A stretch of 64,000 nt of DNA from Roseibium sp. TrichSKD4. Lineage in GTDB: Bacteria > Pseudomonadota > Alphaproteobacteria > Rhizobiales > Stappiaceae. Below are positions 20,663 to 29,942 of the stretch, in pieces; positions within the stretch are counted from its first letter, which is position 1; each line of letters starts with the position of its first letter. The DNA lies in assembly GCF_000148725.1 (NCBI RefSeq), contig NZ_GL476320.1:933932-997931 (forward strand), read 5' to 3'. Below the pieces are notes generated by a model. The model was not told where the DNA came from, searched no databases, and saw only the letters and a list, made by a program, of their open reading frames with translations. The position numbers were made by a program, and so were the translations under genes.

Positions 20663-22989
20663 GTGTTAATCTCGAGCAATATCGCGACGAGTTGATTGAG
20701 GCCGCTCCCGAACTGGCCGAGATGCTCGATGGGCTGTTTCACGAAGCCGCACGCATGATGTCGCCTGCGGGCCTGAAAGACTATTTGGATGGCGCACGGG
20801 CAATGATCTCGTTGCGCAAGGGGCCAAACCTGCTGGTCTCTTACCTCGATGAAATGCCGCAAGTCGTGCGCGAGTGCGGCGAAGACATCATCCGTGATGT
20901 GGTTGGCGCGACGCTCAAGCTGTCCTCCATGGTTTCGGGCGAAATCCTGACGCTGATGATTTCCACGCTGCCGGGCGCGGCCAACCGCTTCGGGGATGCG
21001 GACTTGCTGCGCGGCTATTTGCAGCTACTGCACCGCCTCGCTGCGCGCGCACCCCGTGGCTTGCGTCCCATGCTGGGCGTTCTGGAAGAACTGCTCTCAA
21101 AACTCACCTTGTCGGGCCTGCGCCGCTGGGTGGATTTCGGCTCGGACGCCTATCGGCGCGATTTGCCCAAACAGGCAGATTATTTCGGTCTCGTCAGCGA
21201 GGATTCGCGTGCGGTTTTGAAGCAGGAGCGGCGTGGAACCCTGTTCATTGAATCCCAGCGGCGGTTGAACTTCTATCTGCGTGCCTTCTGGGGACGAGAC
21301 TTCTTTCTTAGGCCAAGCGCAGCTGATCACGAAGGGTTTCGCCCGTTCATCGAAGGCGGGGCCATGCACTTGCCCGATGCGGTTGATGACATGGAGGGTG
21401 TGAGCGGGCTCGATCTTTACCGCGCCATGAGTGCGCATATGGCCGCCCACATCACCAGCTCTGACAAAGGCCTCAGTCAGCTGGCGCTTAATCCGGGGCA
21501 GATATTCTTTGTCGGTCTCATTGATGATGCGCGGGTTGAATTTAGTGCAATTCGTCAATTCCCCGGTCTCCGATCTCTGTTTCGCTCGCTGATGCCGGTG
21601 TCGCCAAAGGGCTATTACGAGCACGAAACCATGTATTTGGTGGAGGCCACGGCCCGCGCGCTGTTGGAACCTGGTGTCTCAACCGGGGATCGTGCAATCG
21701 ACGCCTTGGTCGAGCAGTTTCATCTCAATGTCGGAACCAATGAGCGCGAGACCATGTTCTCCTGGGGGCTGGGTGTTGAGCTCTATTCCATTCTGGCGGA
21801 TCGCCGCGCCGTGCCGAGCCTTCGCATTTTGGAGCAGCTGAACATACCGTACCGCGATGACAATCGCTTCCTTTGGTCGCTGGATGATTTCGACTGGTCG
21901 AACAGCTCCGCCTATCAGCCGGATTTTCAGGCGCAGCTTCGTCGGAATGTCGGCTTGATGGAGTTCGTCAATGAAGTGGAGGTCGAGACGGCTGGCGACG
22001 ATGCGCAGGAAGTCTGGGTGCTTTCCAGCGAGTTGTTCCCATATGAAGATGAGGGCGTTTCCTATAACGACATGGAAGGCAAGGAGCCTGTCTCCGATCC
22101 GTTCTACTATGGCGAGTGGGACTACAAAGTTCAACTGACTCGCCCGAGCTGGTCCACCGTGTATGAGCGCCGTCAGGGGCGGGGCGATCCCGATACAATC
22201 GACGAGGTTTTGACCGCCCATAAAGGCGTGAGCCACCGCATCAGGCAAATTGTTGACCGGCTGCGTCCGCAAGGTATCTCGCGTCAGAGACGGCTGGAAG
22301 ATGGCGACGAGCTGGATATCAATGCGGCTGTGGATGCTGTCGTCATGAGTCGGATCGGCATGCAGCCGGACCCGCGGATCACCATGCGCAATGTGTTGAA
22401 CAAGCGCGATCTTTCGGTGCTGATCCTGCTGGACCTGTCTGAATCCACCAATGAACTGGTGCGTGGCAGCGATCGAACCGTGCTGGATCTTACCCGAGAT
22501 GCCTGCGCACTGCTCGCAAACGCAATCAACGGCATCGGCGATCCTTACGCGATCCACGGGTTTGCTTCTGATGGTCGACACGATGTCCAGTATTACCGGT
22601 TCAAGGATTTTGAGCAGCGGTTCGACCCGGATGTCAAAAGCCGTCTGGCCGGGATGAGTGGAGGATTGTCGACCCGCATGGGCGCGGCGATGCGTCATGC
22701 GGCGCATCATTTGGGTCAGCGCGGCGAGCGGCACAAGCTCTTGCTGATCGTCACGGACGGGGAACCGGCGGATATCGATGAGCGGGACCCGCAATATCTG
22801 CGCATGGATGCCAAACAGGCAGCAGTGGAGCTGCAGCAGAAAGGCGTCACCAGCTACTGCCTGACGCTGGACCCGGAAGCAGACCGCTATGTGGAGCGTA
22901 TCTTCAGGGCCAGCAACTACACCATCGTCAACCAGGTTGAGCGGCTGCCGGAAAAGCTTCCGGTGCTCTTTGCCAATTTGACCAAATAA
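20659..22989 (+). CDS. cbbO: RuBisCO activase adaptor with VWA domain
   Basis: 776 residues, the usual CbbO size. The C-terminal von Willebrand A domain shows an intact MIDAS: DLSES around residue 595, then GLSTRMG and VTDGEPADI. The N-terminal two thirds is helical and binds RuBisCO and CbbQ in characterised systems. The ATG overlaps the cbbQ stop by four bases, so the two activase subunits are coupled. Confidence 0.94.
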   Translation: MSVNLEQYRDELIEAAPELAEMLDGLFHEAARMMSPAGLKDYLDGARAMISLRKGPNLLVSYLDEMPQVVRECGEDIIRDVVGATLKLSSMVSGEILTLMISTLPGAANRFGDADLLRGYLQLLHRLAARAPRGLRPMLGVLEELLSKLTLSGLRRWVDFGSDAYRRDLPKQADYFGLVSEDSRAVLKQERRGTLFIESQRRLNFYLRAFWGRDFFLRPSAADHEGFRPFIEGGAMHLPDAVDDMEGVSGLDLYRAMSAHMAAHITSSDKGLSQLALNPGQIFFVGLIDDARVEFSAIRQFPGLRSLFRSLMPVSPKGYYEHETMYLVEATARALLEPGVSTGDRAIDALVEQFHLNVGTNERETMFSWGLGVELYSILADRRAVPSLRILEQLNIPYRDDNRFLWSLDDFDWSNSSAYQPDFQAQLRRNVGLMEFVNEVEVETAGDDAQEVWVLSSELFPYEDEGVSYNDMEGKEPVSDPFYYGEWDYKVQLTRPSWSTVYERRQGRGDPDTIDEVLTAHKGVSHRIRQIVDRLRPQGISRQRRLEDGDELDINAAVDAVVMSRIGMQPDPRITMRNVLNKRDLSVLILLDLSESTNELVRGSDRTVLDLTRDACALLANAINGIGDPYAIHGFASDGRHDVQYYRFKDFEQRFDPDVKSRLAGMSGGLSTRMGAAMRHAAHHLGQRGERHKLLLIVTDGEPADIDERDPQYLRMDAKQAAVELQQKGVTSYCLTLDPEADRYVERIFRASNYTIVNQVERLPEKLPVLFANLTK

Positions 22990-23016
22990 TCCAACTCACG
23001 GGGGAGAACCCAGCAG

Positions 23017-23718
23017 ATGACCTTCGACCGTTCCCTGAAAATTGCCCCGTCCATCCTGTCAGCCGATTTCGCCAATTTCGGCAAGGAGATCGAGGCAATT
23101 GAAGCTGAGGGCTGTGACTGGGTTCATGTGGATGTGATGGACGGGCATTTTGTACCGAACCTCACCTTTGGACCGCCGCTCTGCAAGGCGATCCGCAAGC
23201 ACATTAAAACGGTGATGGATGTGCATTTGATGATTGCGCCGGTCGATCCCTATATTGAGGCATTTGCGGAGGCTGGAGCAGATATCATCACGGCTCATCT
23301 GGAAGCTGGGCCCCACACACACCGCACCCTGCAGGCGATCCGGGCGACGGGCAAGAAGGCGGGGCTGGCGCTTAATCCGGGAACGCCGGTGGAGGCCGCT
23401 GCGCCGCTATTGGATCTGTGCGACCTTGCCTGCATCATGACGGTCAATCCGGGCTTTGGCGGGCAGAAGTTCATTCACACGCAGGTCGAACAGGTCCGCA
23501 AGCTGCGCGCCATGATTGGCGACCGACCGATCCATATCGAAATTGATGGCGGGGTCGATCCCGTGACAGCTCCCTTGGTGGCAGAGGCTGGGGCGGATGT
23601 GCTTGTGGCCGGATCTGCTGTCTTCAAGGGCGGCAGCGTGGATCAACCGGACGTATATGGCGCCAACATTGCGGCCATTCGGTCTGCGGTCGCCGAAACC
23701 AGCCCGCGTGCAGCATGA
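23017..23718 (+). CDS. cbbE: Ribulose-phosphate 3-epimerase
   Basis: 233 residues with a TIM-barrel fold. IAPSILSADFANFGKEI, HVDVMDGHFVPNLTFGP (metal and catalytic residues), VHLMI, MTVNPGFGGQKFI and EIDGGVDP are all in place. It interconverts xylulose-5- and ribulose-5-phosphate, feeding cbbP. A GGGGGAGAA ribosome site precedes the ATG. Its stop overlaps the next gene by four bases. Confidence 0.94.
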   Translation: MTFDRSLKIAPSILSADFANFGKEIEAIEAEGCDWVHVDVMDGHFVPNLTFGPPLCKAIRKHIKTVMDVHLMIAPVDPYIEAFAEAGADIITAHLEAGPHTHRTLQAIRATGKKAGLALNPGTPVEAAAPLLDLCDLACIMTVNPGFGGQKFIHTQVEQVRKLRAMIGDRPIHIEIDGGVDPVTAPLVAEAGADVLVAGSAVFKGGSVDQPDVYGANIAAIRSAVAETSPRAA

Positions 23719-24866
23719 CAAAAATGGAGAGGGAAATGGTACTTCCAACTCGGCTTTTGATGGGCCCAGGCCCCTCCAATGTATCCAGTGCAGTTCTGGC
23801 TGCAACGGCGCAACCAACCATTGGGCATCTTGATCCTGCGTTTCAAGCCATGATGGAGGAGGTGAAGGATCTGCTGCGGTTTGCTTTCCAAACCGAAAAT
23901 GCGATGACGTTCCCCATCTCGGCACCAGCTTCACTGGCCATGGAAGTGGCGCTGGTGAATCTGCTTGAGCCTGGCGACACAGCGATCATTGCGCAAAATG
24001 GCGTCTTCGGCGGTCGAATGGCTGATATCGCGGCTCGGGCCGGTGCGAATGTGGTGCTTTTGACGTTTGACTGGGGAACGCCCGTCGCACCTGATGTTGT
24101 GGCAGGGGCGATCAAGGCGAATCCCAAGGCCAAGCTTTTGGGCTTTGTTCATGCAGAAACGTCCACCGGAGTGTGTTCGGATGCAAAGGCGCTGTGTGCT
24201 TTGGCACGGGGGGCGGGACTTTTGACGGTTGTCGACACCGTAACAGGACTTGGGGGCACTCCTGTGGAGGTTGATGCCTGGGGCGCGGATGTTGTCTATT
24301 CCGGCACCCAGAAATGTCTGTCGGTCCCGCCGGGCCTGGCTCCAATCACCTTTTCTGATCGGGCCATTGGCTGCATTGAGGGGCGCACGACCAAGGTGCA
24401 GTCCTGGTTCGGCGATCTCAATCTGGTGCTTGGTTATTGGTCGGGTGAGGGCGGTGGGCGTTCCTATCACCATACTGCGCCGGTCAATGCGATCTATGGT
24501 CTGCTCAAGGGACTTCAGGATTTGAAAGCTGAAGGGCTGGAAGCGCGTTGGCAGCGCCACCGCGATGCGCACCAGCGTTTGGCCGAGGGGTTACGTCGTC
24601 TCGATTTGCAGTTTTTGGTGGAAGAAGATGCGCGCCTGCCGCAGCTCAATACTGTTCGGGTTCCCACTGGCGTTGACGAGGCAGCCGTTCGCTCTTGCTT
24701 GTTGAACGAGTACGATATCGAAATTGGAGCAGGTCTCGGCGCTCTGGCAGGCAAGGTCTGGCGGATCGGCCTGATGGGGGAAACTGCGCGACCGGAAAAT
24801 GTCGATCGTTTGTTGAATGCCCTTGGCGAAGTGTTGCCCGATCTGCGACAAGCAGCTGTCGCCTAA
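23715..24866 (+). CDS. Class V aminotransferase (alanine/serine--glyoxylate aminotransferase)
   Basis: 383 residues of the PLP-dependent AGT/SGAT family. LLMGPGPSNVS starts the mature fold; VVDTVTGLGGTPVEVDAWGADVVYSGTQKCLSVPPGLAP contains the PLP aspartate and the Schiff-base lysine (in SGTQKCL). The ATG overlaps the cbbE stop, and phosphoglycolate phosphatase follows 15 bases after. That placement suggests it transaminates glyoxylate, the product of RuBisCO oxygenation, to glycine. Whether the donor is alanine or serine cannot be read from the sequence. It is clearly different from sgaA at 46451. Confidence 0.85.
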   Translation: MTKMEREMVLPTRLLMGPGPSNVSSAVLAATAQPTIGHLDPAFQAMMEEVKDLLRFAFQTENAMTFPISAPASLAMEVALVNLLEPGDTAIIAQNGVFGGRMADIAARAGANVVLLTFDWGTPVAPDVVAGAIKANPKAKLLGFVHAETSTGVCSDAKALCALARGAGLLTVVDTVTGLGGTPVEVDAWGADVVYSGTQKCLSVPPGLAPITFSDRAIGCIEGRTTKVQSWFGDLNLVLGYWSGEGGGRSYHHTAPVNAIYGLLKGLQDLKAEGLEARWQRHRDAHQRLAEGLRRLDLQFLVEEDARLPQLNTVRVPTGVDEAAVRSCLLNEYDIEIGAGLGALAGKVWRIGLMGETARPENVDRLLNALGEVLPDLRQAAVA

Positions 24867-24881
24867 CCACGGAAAGCCCGA

Positions 24882-25544
24882 ATGACCCCGATTCTGATTT
24901 TTGACCTCGATGGAACCTTGATCGACAGCGCGCTGGATATTCATGCCGCGAGCGCCCGGTTGCTGCAAAGGGAAGGGCTTGACCCCTTGTCGCTGGAGGT
25001 CATTCGCTCGTTTGTCGGAAATGGCGTTCCCACCTTGATAGATCGGATCATCGCGGCAACCGACCTGCCAGCTGATGGCCGCACGCGCTATGTCGAGAGT
25101 TTTCTGGAAGACTATGAAATGCACGCGACGGATCTCACGGTGCCTTATTCCGGTGTCGTGGAGGTTTTGGACGCGTATTTGGCAAGTGGCTACAAGATGG
25201 GGGTCTGCACAAACAAGCCCTATGCGCCAACGGTGAAGATCCTCAAGGATCTGGATCTGGAGCGTTTCTTTTCAGGGGTGGTCGGCGGTGACAGCTATCC
25301 TGAGCGCAAACCGGACCCGACCGGCCTTCTCGCGCTCGGCGCAGAACTGGGCGCGGGTCCCGTTCTTTTTATTGGCGACAGCGAAGTTGACGCAGAAACT
25401 GCAGACCGGGCCAAGCTGCCATTCCTCCTCTTCACCGAAGGCTACCGGAAAACGCCGGTGGAAGACTTGATTGTTCGTGAAAGTTTTTCCGACTTCTCAA
25501 AGCTGCCAACCCTCATTGAGGAGCTTCTTGCAGAAACCGCGTGA
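24882..25544 (+). CDS. cbbZ: Phosphoglycolate phosphatase
   Basis: 220 residues of the HAD superfamily: motif I DLDGTLIDSALDIHAA, motif II CTNKP, motif III lysine in RKPDPTG, motif IV FIGDSEVDAETA. It removes phosphate from 2-phosphoglycolate, the toxic product of RuBisCO oxygenation. Last gene of the cbb operon, directly after the aminotransferase, so salvage enzymes are co-expressed with the fixation enzyme. No classic terminator is seen after it. Confidence 0.92.
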   Translation: MTPILIFDLDGTLIDSALDIHAASARLLQREGLDPLSLEVIRSFVGNGVPTLIDRIIAATDLPADGRTRYVESFLEDYEMHATDLTVPYSGVVEVLDAYLASGYKMGVCTNKPYAPTVKILKDLDLERFFSGVVGGDSYPERKPDPTGLLALGAELGAGPVLFIGDSEVDAETADRAKLPFLLFTEGYRKTPVEDLIVRESFSDFSKLPTLIEELLAETA

Positions 25545-25924
25545 CGCAAACTTTGTAGAGAATTGAAAACGCAGTTGAGAAAGTGAGACGGTAAGTCTGG
25601 CTGGGGAACCTGGAATCTCAGCCAATTGAAGCAAGCTATTGATATCGCATTGTGCTCAACCTCTCCGGATGCCCGGTGAGGCCCATATCTGTGCCGCGGT
25701 TTTGGAGCCCAGTCAATGATGAATCTTCTCTGCTAAAATCATCATTCAAAACTTAGTGCCGCAACAGCAAGGCGGAGGATAAAGTCACTTGCCTTCGAAG
25801 AATTGAGGCACCTAGTAGGATGCCCTTAGGTTACTTCAAACATGAATGGTTGAGTTGCGTGGTTCGAAACTGTGATTAACCCCAGTTGATTGGTCCAATG
25901 TAAAGTTATTGAATGCCCGGCTAC
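25545..25924. other. Intergenic stretch after the cbb operon
   Basis: About 380 bases with no convincing gene, RNA gene or terminator. The right part probably contains the end of the decayed insertion sequence described next. Confidence 0.5.
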
Positions 25925-26648
25925 TGATCCATCAGGATGATAGGTTCAAGAGCTGGAGGACGGTCGTTCAGTGCACCGCGAGGACGTTTTTTGTTTTCAG
26001 CTTTCGACAATGACTTAAGTCTCCTGCAGGCATGTGAAGACCACTCCGTTCAGCAGTCCATCGCGCAAACGAGCATTGAAGCTTTTGAAATATCTAATTT
26101 TCCATAGGGATCGGTTCGATGTGGGCGGTATTAGCGCCATCCACTTTCGAACAGCATGTGCAGCGCGTTCAGGGCTGTTGTCAGAGCGAATGTCGGCAGG
26201 CACGTTGCGGCAGAGGATCAATTACCTTGGTCGGGGTCAGCCTTCGCGCCGCTCGGATCACAAGATACATTTCGGCTATGCTCGTTCAGGATATTTGCGC
26301 TTCTGAACGCCTTCCCGTCATCCGTCCGGTGATGCACAAAAAATGTCATGCGACCAGACCTAGTTGCGGTATTCGGGCCTCAAACGAATGCACGATCTAT
26401 CATTCAGCATGGGCGGTTCCTCGTCGTTTTTTTGGATTTTGTCAACTCAGCGCGTCGGCAATGGTGCTCGACACCCTCGTTGTTCCCTTTGTCTCCTTGC
26501 GCCTCGTTGCAAAGCTGCAACCCGACGAAAAACACATCAGCCATCCTAGCGGGCCAGTTCGATCTTTTTTAGACCAAGCTCTTTTGTCGGCACGGCCCTT
26601 TGGCAAGCGATGTTGAGTGGATCGATACTGGCTATGACCTCCCCACAA
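25925..26648 (-). pseudogene. Decayed IS3-family transposase OrfB
   Basis: Reading the minus strand across several frames reconstructs an IS3-family OrfB. The pieces are QYRSTQHRLPKGRADK near 26600, RRAELTKSKK near 26450, NDRSCIRLRPEYRN followed by a TAG and VWSHD near 26370, HRTDDGKAFRSANILNEHSR near 26310, VPADIRSDNSPERAAHAVRKWMA near 26180, SFNARLRDGLLNG near 26070, and KRPRGALNDRPPALEPI near 25950. The IRSDN (for IRSDNGPEF) and SFNARLRDELLNGE segments are hallmark catalytic-core motifs. At least two frameshifts and one stop make it inactive. It separates the Calvin operon from the fhs-folD operon. It differs from the IS3-family elements at 31-56 kb, and the subgroup may be IS407-like. Confidence 0.75.
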
Positions 26649-27280
26649 AGAACGTCAGCCTACTGCAACTGAGAGAGACACCATTCCGGATTTGGGCGCT
26701 TGATTTCTATCAGTAGTCCTACGTTTTCCTGATTTTGGGTGCAAACCAATTTAATGGGGATTTGCGTGCAATGATGTTCCCGATTTTCTGGTTTGTAAAT
26801 CTCAGATGGAACTCGAGGTTTTGCCCTTTGACATCACGTGTATTTCCAAAAAATGTTGATTAGTCGCCTTCGCATTATTTCCCGACAATGCACCGGCACA
26901 ACTGCTTAGAAATAAGTTGACTGATAGGAAAAAAATATAATTAATAGGAAATACTGTTGCTGTTGTTATTTAGGGAGGATAACAATGACCCATGCTCGGA
27001 TTAAATCCAAACGATCAAGCCGGAACAGTAAATATCCGATTGTTCATCATTTTCTCAGCGGGATTTTGCGGAGACTGTGATGCAGATTTCATTGCCGCCG
27101 CAAATCGTGGTTAAGGCAGCACAATTTGTCACAAAAGCGATCTCTGTCTTTCGCGGTTTGCGTCGATTGTTAGCGGCCTTTTGGCTGACTTTTAGTTTGC
27201 TTCTAAATGCTCTGCAGTCCGCTTGATAACAAAACCGAATACTGCAGCCAATTAGGCCCTCATCCAACAGGAAAGAGTTC
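26649..27280. promoter_or_regulatory. Upstream region of the fhs-folD operon
   Basis: About 630 bases without a supported gene; it should carry the fhs promoter. An AT-rich segment at 26920-26960 contains two TAGGAAA direct repeats. Its core at 26920-26938 matches a site upstream of mgsA in 18 of 19 positions. Confidence 0.45.
26920..26938 (+). promoter_or_regulatory. 19-base motif shared with the mgsA upstream region
   Basis: The sequence actgataggaaaaaaatat differs at one position from actgataggaataaaatat at 62586-62604, upstream of mgsA. Both lie upstream of methylated-amine/C1 genes. Function unknown; possibly a common regulator site. Confidence 0.35.
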
Positions 27281-28957
27281 ATGGGACATAAATCGGACAT
27301 TCAAATCGCTCGAGAAGCCAATAAAAAGACAATTCAGGAAATTGGCGGGAAACTTGGTATCGGGTCAGCAGATTTGTTGCCCTATGGTCATGACAAGGCG
27401 AAAGTCAGTCAATCCTTTATAAACTCGGTTCAGGACCGGAAAGATGGCAAGTTGGTTCTGGTAACAGCGATCAATCCGACCCCGGCTGGTGAAGGCAAGA
27501 CCACCACAACGGTTGGTCTGGGTGATGGGCTCAACCGTATCGGCAAAAAAGCGATGGTCTGTATCCGTGAAGCGTCTCTTGGGCCGAACTTCGGCATGAA
27601 GGGTGGAGCAGCAGGAGGAGGATATTCTCAGGTTGTTCCGATGGAGGAAATGAACCTCCATTTCACCGGAGATTTTCATGCCATCACATCTGCTCATTCG
27701 CTGTTGTCGGCAATGATCGACAATCATATCTATTGGGGCAATGGCGAGGAAATCGACATTCGTCGGATCCAGTGGCGACGTGTCGTTGACATGAATGACC
27801 GTGCCTTGCGCCAGATTACCTGCTCATTGGGTGGGGTCGCCAACGGATTTCCGCGGGAAGGTGGTTTTGACATCACCGTTGCCTCAGAGGTGATGGCAAT
27901 CCTCTGTCTGGCTAAAAACCTTGGTGATCTGGAAAAGCGGCTGGGCGATATGATCGTAGCGTATCGTCGTGACCGCTCACCTGTCTACTGCCGCGATATC
28001 AAGGCAGAAGGGGCTATGACAGTCCTCTTGAAAGACGCCATGCAGCCCAATCTGGTGCAGACCCTTGAAAACAATCCGGCGTTTGTTCACGGGGGGCCAT
28101 TTGCCAACATTGCACATGGTTGTAACTCGGTTATTGCAACGACCACGGCACTAAAACTTGCTGACTATGTTGTGACGGAAGCAGGCTTCGGTGCTGATCT
28201 GGGCGCTGAAAAGTTTATGAATATCAAATGCCGGAAGGCGGGGTTGGCACCGTCTGTTGTTGTGTGCGTTGCCACGGTCCGGGCCATGAAAATGAACGGC
28301 GGCGTGGCCAAGGCTGATCTTGGCAGCGAGAATGTTGATGCGGTCAAGGCCGGGTGTCCGAACCTTGGACGTCACATTGAAAACATCAAGTCCTTCGGCG
28401 TTCCTGTTGTGGTGGCGATCAATCACTTCGTTACCGATACGGACGCAGAAGTTCAGGCGATCAAGGACTATGTGGCAAGCCATGGCGCGGAAGCTGTGTT
28501 GAGCCGTCACTGGGAGCTCGGCTCGGAAGGTTCTGCTGATCTGGCTACCCGGGTTGCCGAAATTGCGGAAGCCGATCAGGCCAATTTCTCGCCCATCTAT
28601 CAAGATGAGATGCCACTTTTTGAAAAGATCGAAACGATCGCAAAGCGGATCTATCGCGCTGATGAAGTTCTTGCGGACAAGAAAATCCGCGACCAGTTGC
28701 GCCTTTGGGAAGAGCAGGGTTACGGGAACCTTCCGGTATGCATGGCAAAGACCCAATACAGCTTCACAACGGATCCGCAAGTTCGCGGAGCGCCAACAGG
28801 ACATTCTGTGCCGGTTCGTGAGGTGCTTCTGTCCGCAGGGGCTGGCTTCATCGTCGTCGTGTGCGGGGAGATCATGACCATGCCGGGTCTTCCCAGAGTG
28901 CCTTCTGCAGAGAACATTCGTCTCAATGAAAACGGTCAGATCGAAGGACTGTTTTAG
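27281..28957 (+). CDS. fhs: Formate--tetrahydrofolate ligase
   Basis: 558 residues, the full FTHFS length. The ATP-binding [14 protein letters not shown] loop, [30 protein letters not shown] and the C-terminal [15 protein letters not shown] are visible. It makes 10-formyl-THF from formate and ATP. With folD directly downstream it can run toward methylene-THF for the serine cycle, or in reverse to oxidise C1 units to formate. A GGAAAG ribosome site precedes the ATG. Confidence 0.96.
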   Translation: MGHKSDIQIAREANKKTIQEIGGKLGIGSADLLPYGHDKAKVSQSFINSVQDRKDGKLVLVTAINPTPAGEGKTTTTVGLGDGLNRIGKKAMVCIREASLGPNFGMKGGAAGGGYSQVVPMEEMNLHFTGDFHAITSAHSLLSAMIDNHIYWGNGEEIDIRRIQWRRVVDMNDRALRQITCSLGGVANGFPREGGFDITVASEVMAILCLAKNLGDLEKRLGDMIVAYRRDRSPVYCRDIKAEGAMTVLLKDAMQPNLVQTLENNPAFVHGGPFANIAHGCNSVIATTTALKLADYVVTEAGFGADLGAEKFMNIKCRKAGLAPSVVVCVATVRAMKMNGGVAKADLGSENVDAVKAGCPNLGRHIENIKSFGVPVVVAINHFVTDTDAEVQAIKDYVASHGAEAVLSRHWELGSEGSADLATRVAEIAEADQANFSPIYQDEMPLFEKIETIAKRIYRADEVLADKKIRDQLRLWEEQGYGNLPVCMAKTQYSFTTDPQVRGAPTGHSVPVREVLLSAGAGFIVVVCGEIMTMPGLPRVPSAENIRLNENGQIEGLF

Positions 28958-28966
28958 AGGCAAGAA

Positions 28967-28987
28967 TGGGCGGGGATAACCCGCCCA
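28967..28987 (+). terminator. Intercistronic hairpin between fhs and folD
   Basis: A perfect 8-bp stem (TGGGCGGG / CCCGCCCA) with a 5-base loop nine bases after the fhs stop. There is no U tract, so partial termination or transcript processing is likely. Confidence 0.55.
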
Positions 28988-29042
28988 GAGCGCATTTGGC
29001 ATTGAGAGTTCAAAAATCGGGAAACACAAGCTGGGAGCGACC

Positions 29043-29942
29043 ATGGGCGCGAATATCATTGATGGTAAGGCTTTTGCCACTAATGTAAGGAGACAGATCG
29101 CGAACCAAGTTCAGCGCCTGTGCGATGACCATGGCATCACACCCGGCCTGGCGGTCATTCTTGTCGGCGAGGACCCCGCGAGCGAGGTATATGTTGCTGC
29201 CAAGCACAAGCAGACCGTTGAAGTTGGTATGGCGAGCTTCGAGCACAAATTGCCTGCGGATACCTCTCAGGAAGATTTATTTGCGCTGATAGATCAACTC
29301 AATTCAGATCCCGCCGTTCATGGTATTTTGTGTCAGTTTCCAGTGCCTGATCACCTTAGTGAACGTAACGTCGTAGCACGGATAGATCCCGCCAAGGATG
29401 TGGATGGTCTGAGCGTTGTGAATGCCGGTCTTCTTGCCAGCGGGGAAACCGGCCTCGTATCTTGCACTCCTCTCGGCTGTTTGATGTTGTTGCGCGACCA
29501 AATTGGAAACATGTCGGGAAAAGAAGCTGTTGTAATTGGGCGCTCGAACCTCTTTGGAAAGCCCATGGCGCAGTTGTTGTTGCAGGAGGACTGTACGGTA
29601 ACAATCGCACATTCGCGGACAGCAGATTTGTCGGCGGTAGCGCGCCGGGCGGATATTCTCGTGGCTGCCGTTGGGCGCGCGGAAATGGTGAAAGGCAATT
29701 GGATCAAGCCCGGAGCAACGGTGATCGACGTTGGCATCACGCGCATCCCGCACCCCGAGAAACCGGGCAAGTCCAGGCTTCTGGGTGATGTCGCCTATCA
29801 TGAAGCACTTGATGTGGCGGCTGCTGTCACCCCGGTACCGGGTGGGGTTGGGCCCATGACCATCGCCTGCTTGCTGGCCAATACGCTTACCGCTTGTCAG
29901 CGAGCGAACGGGTTGGAAGAGATCAAGGATCTTACGGCATGA
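29043..29942 (+). CDS. folD: Bifunctional methylene-THF dehydrogenase/methenyl-THF cyclohydrolase
   Basis: 299 residues of standard FolD. The folate and catalytic motif [10 protein letters not shown] has Y50 and catalytic K54. [14 protein letters not shown] carries the second conserved aspartate, [12 protein letters not shown] is the nucleotide-binding region and [11 protein letters not shown] the C-terminal signature. It interconverts 10-formyl-, methenyl- and methylene-THF next to fhs. A GGGAG ribosome site precedes the ATG. Its stop overlaps the start of a second FolD-like gene. Confidence 0.95.
   Translation: MGANIIDGKAFATNVRRQIANQVQRLCDDHGITPGLAVILVGEDPASEVYVAAKHKQTVEVGMASFEHKLPADTSQEDLFALIDQLNSDPAVHGILCQFPVPDHLSERNVVARIDPAKDVDGLSVVNAGLLASGETGLVSCTPLGCLMLLRDQIGNMSGKEAVVIGRSNLFGKPMAQLLLQEDCTVTIAHSRTADLSAVARRADILVAAVGRAEMVKGNWIKPGATVIDVGITRIPHPEKPGKSRLLGDVAYHEALDVAAAVTPVPGGVGPMTIACLLANTLTACQRANGLEEIKDLTA

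Noticed and set aside
21679-22794. A 371-codon minus-strand frame inside cbbO
   Set aside because: The plus-strand frame has an intact VWA domain; the opposite frame has no family signal.
26119-26616. A 165-codon plus-strand frame in the gap before fhs
   Set aside because: The minus strand carries the recognisable transposase remnant; the plus-strand product is Cys/Arg/Ser-rich with no family signal.
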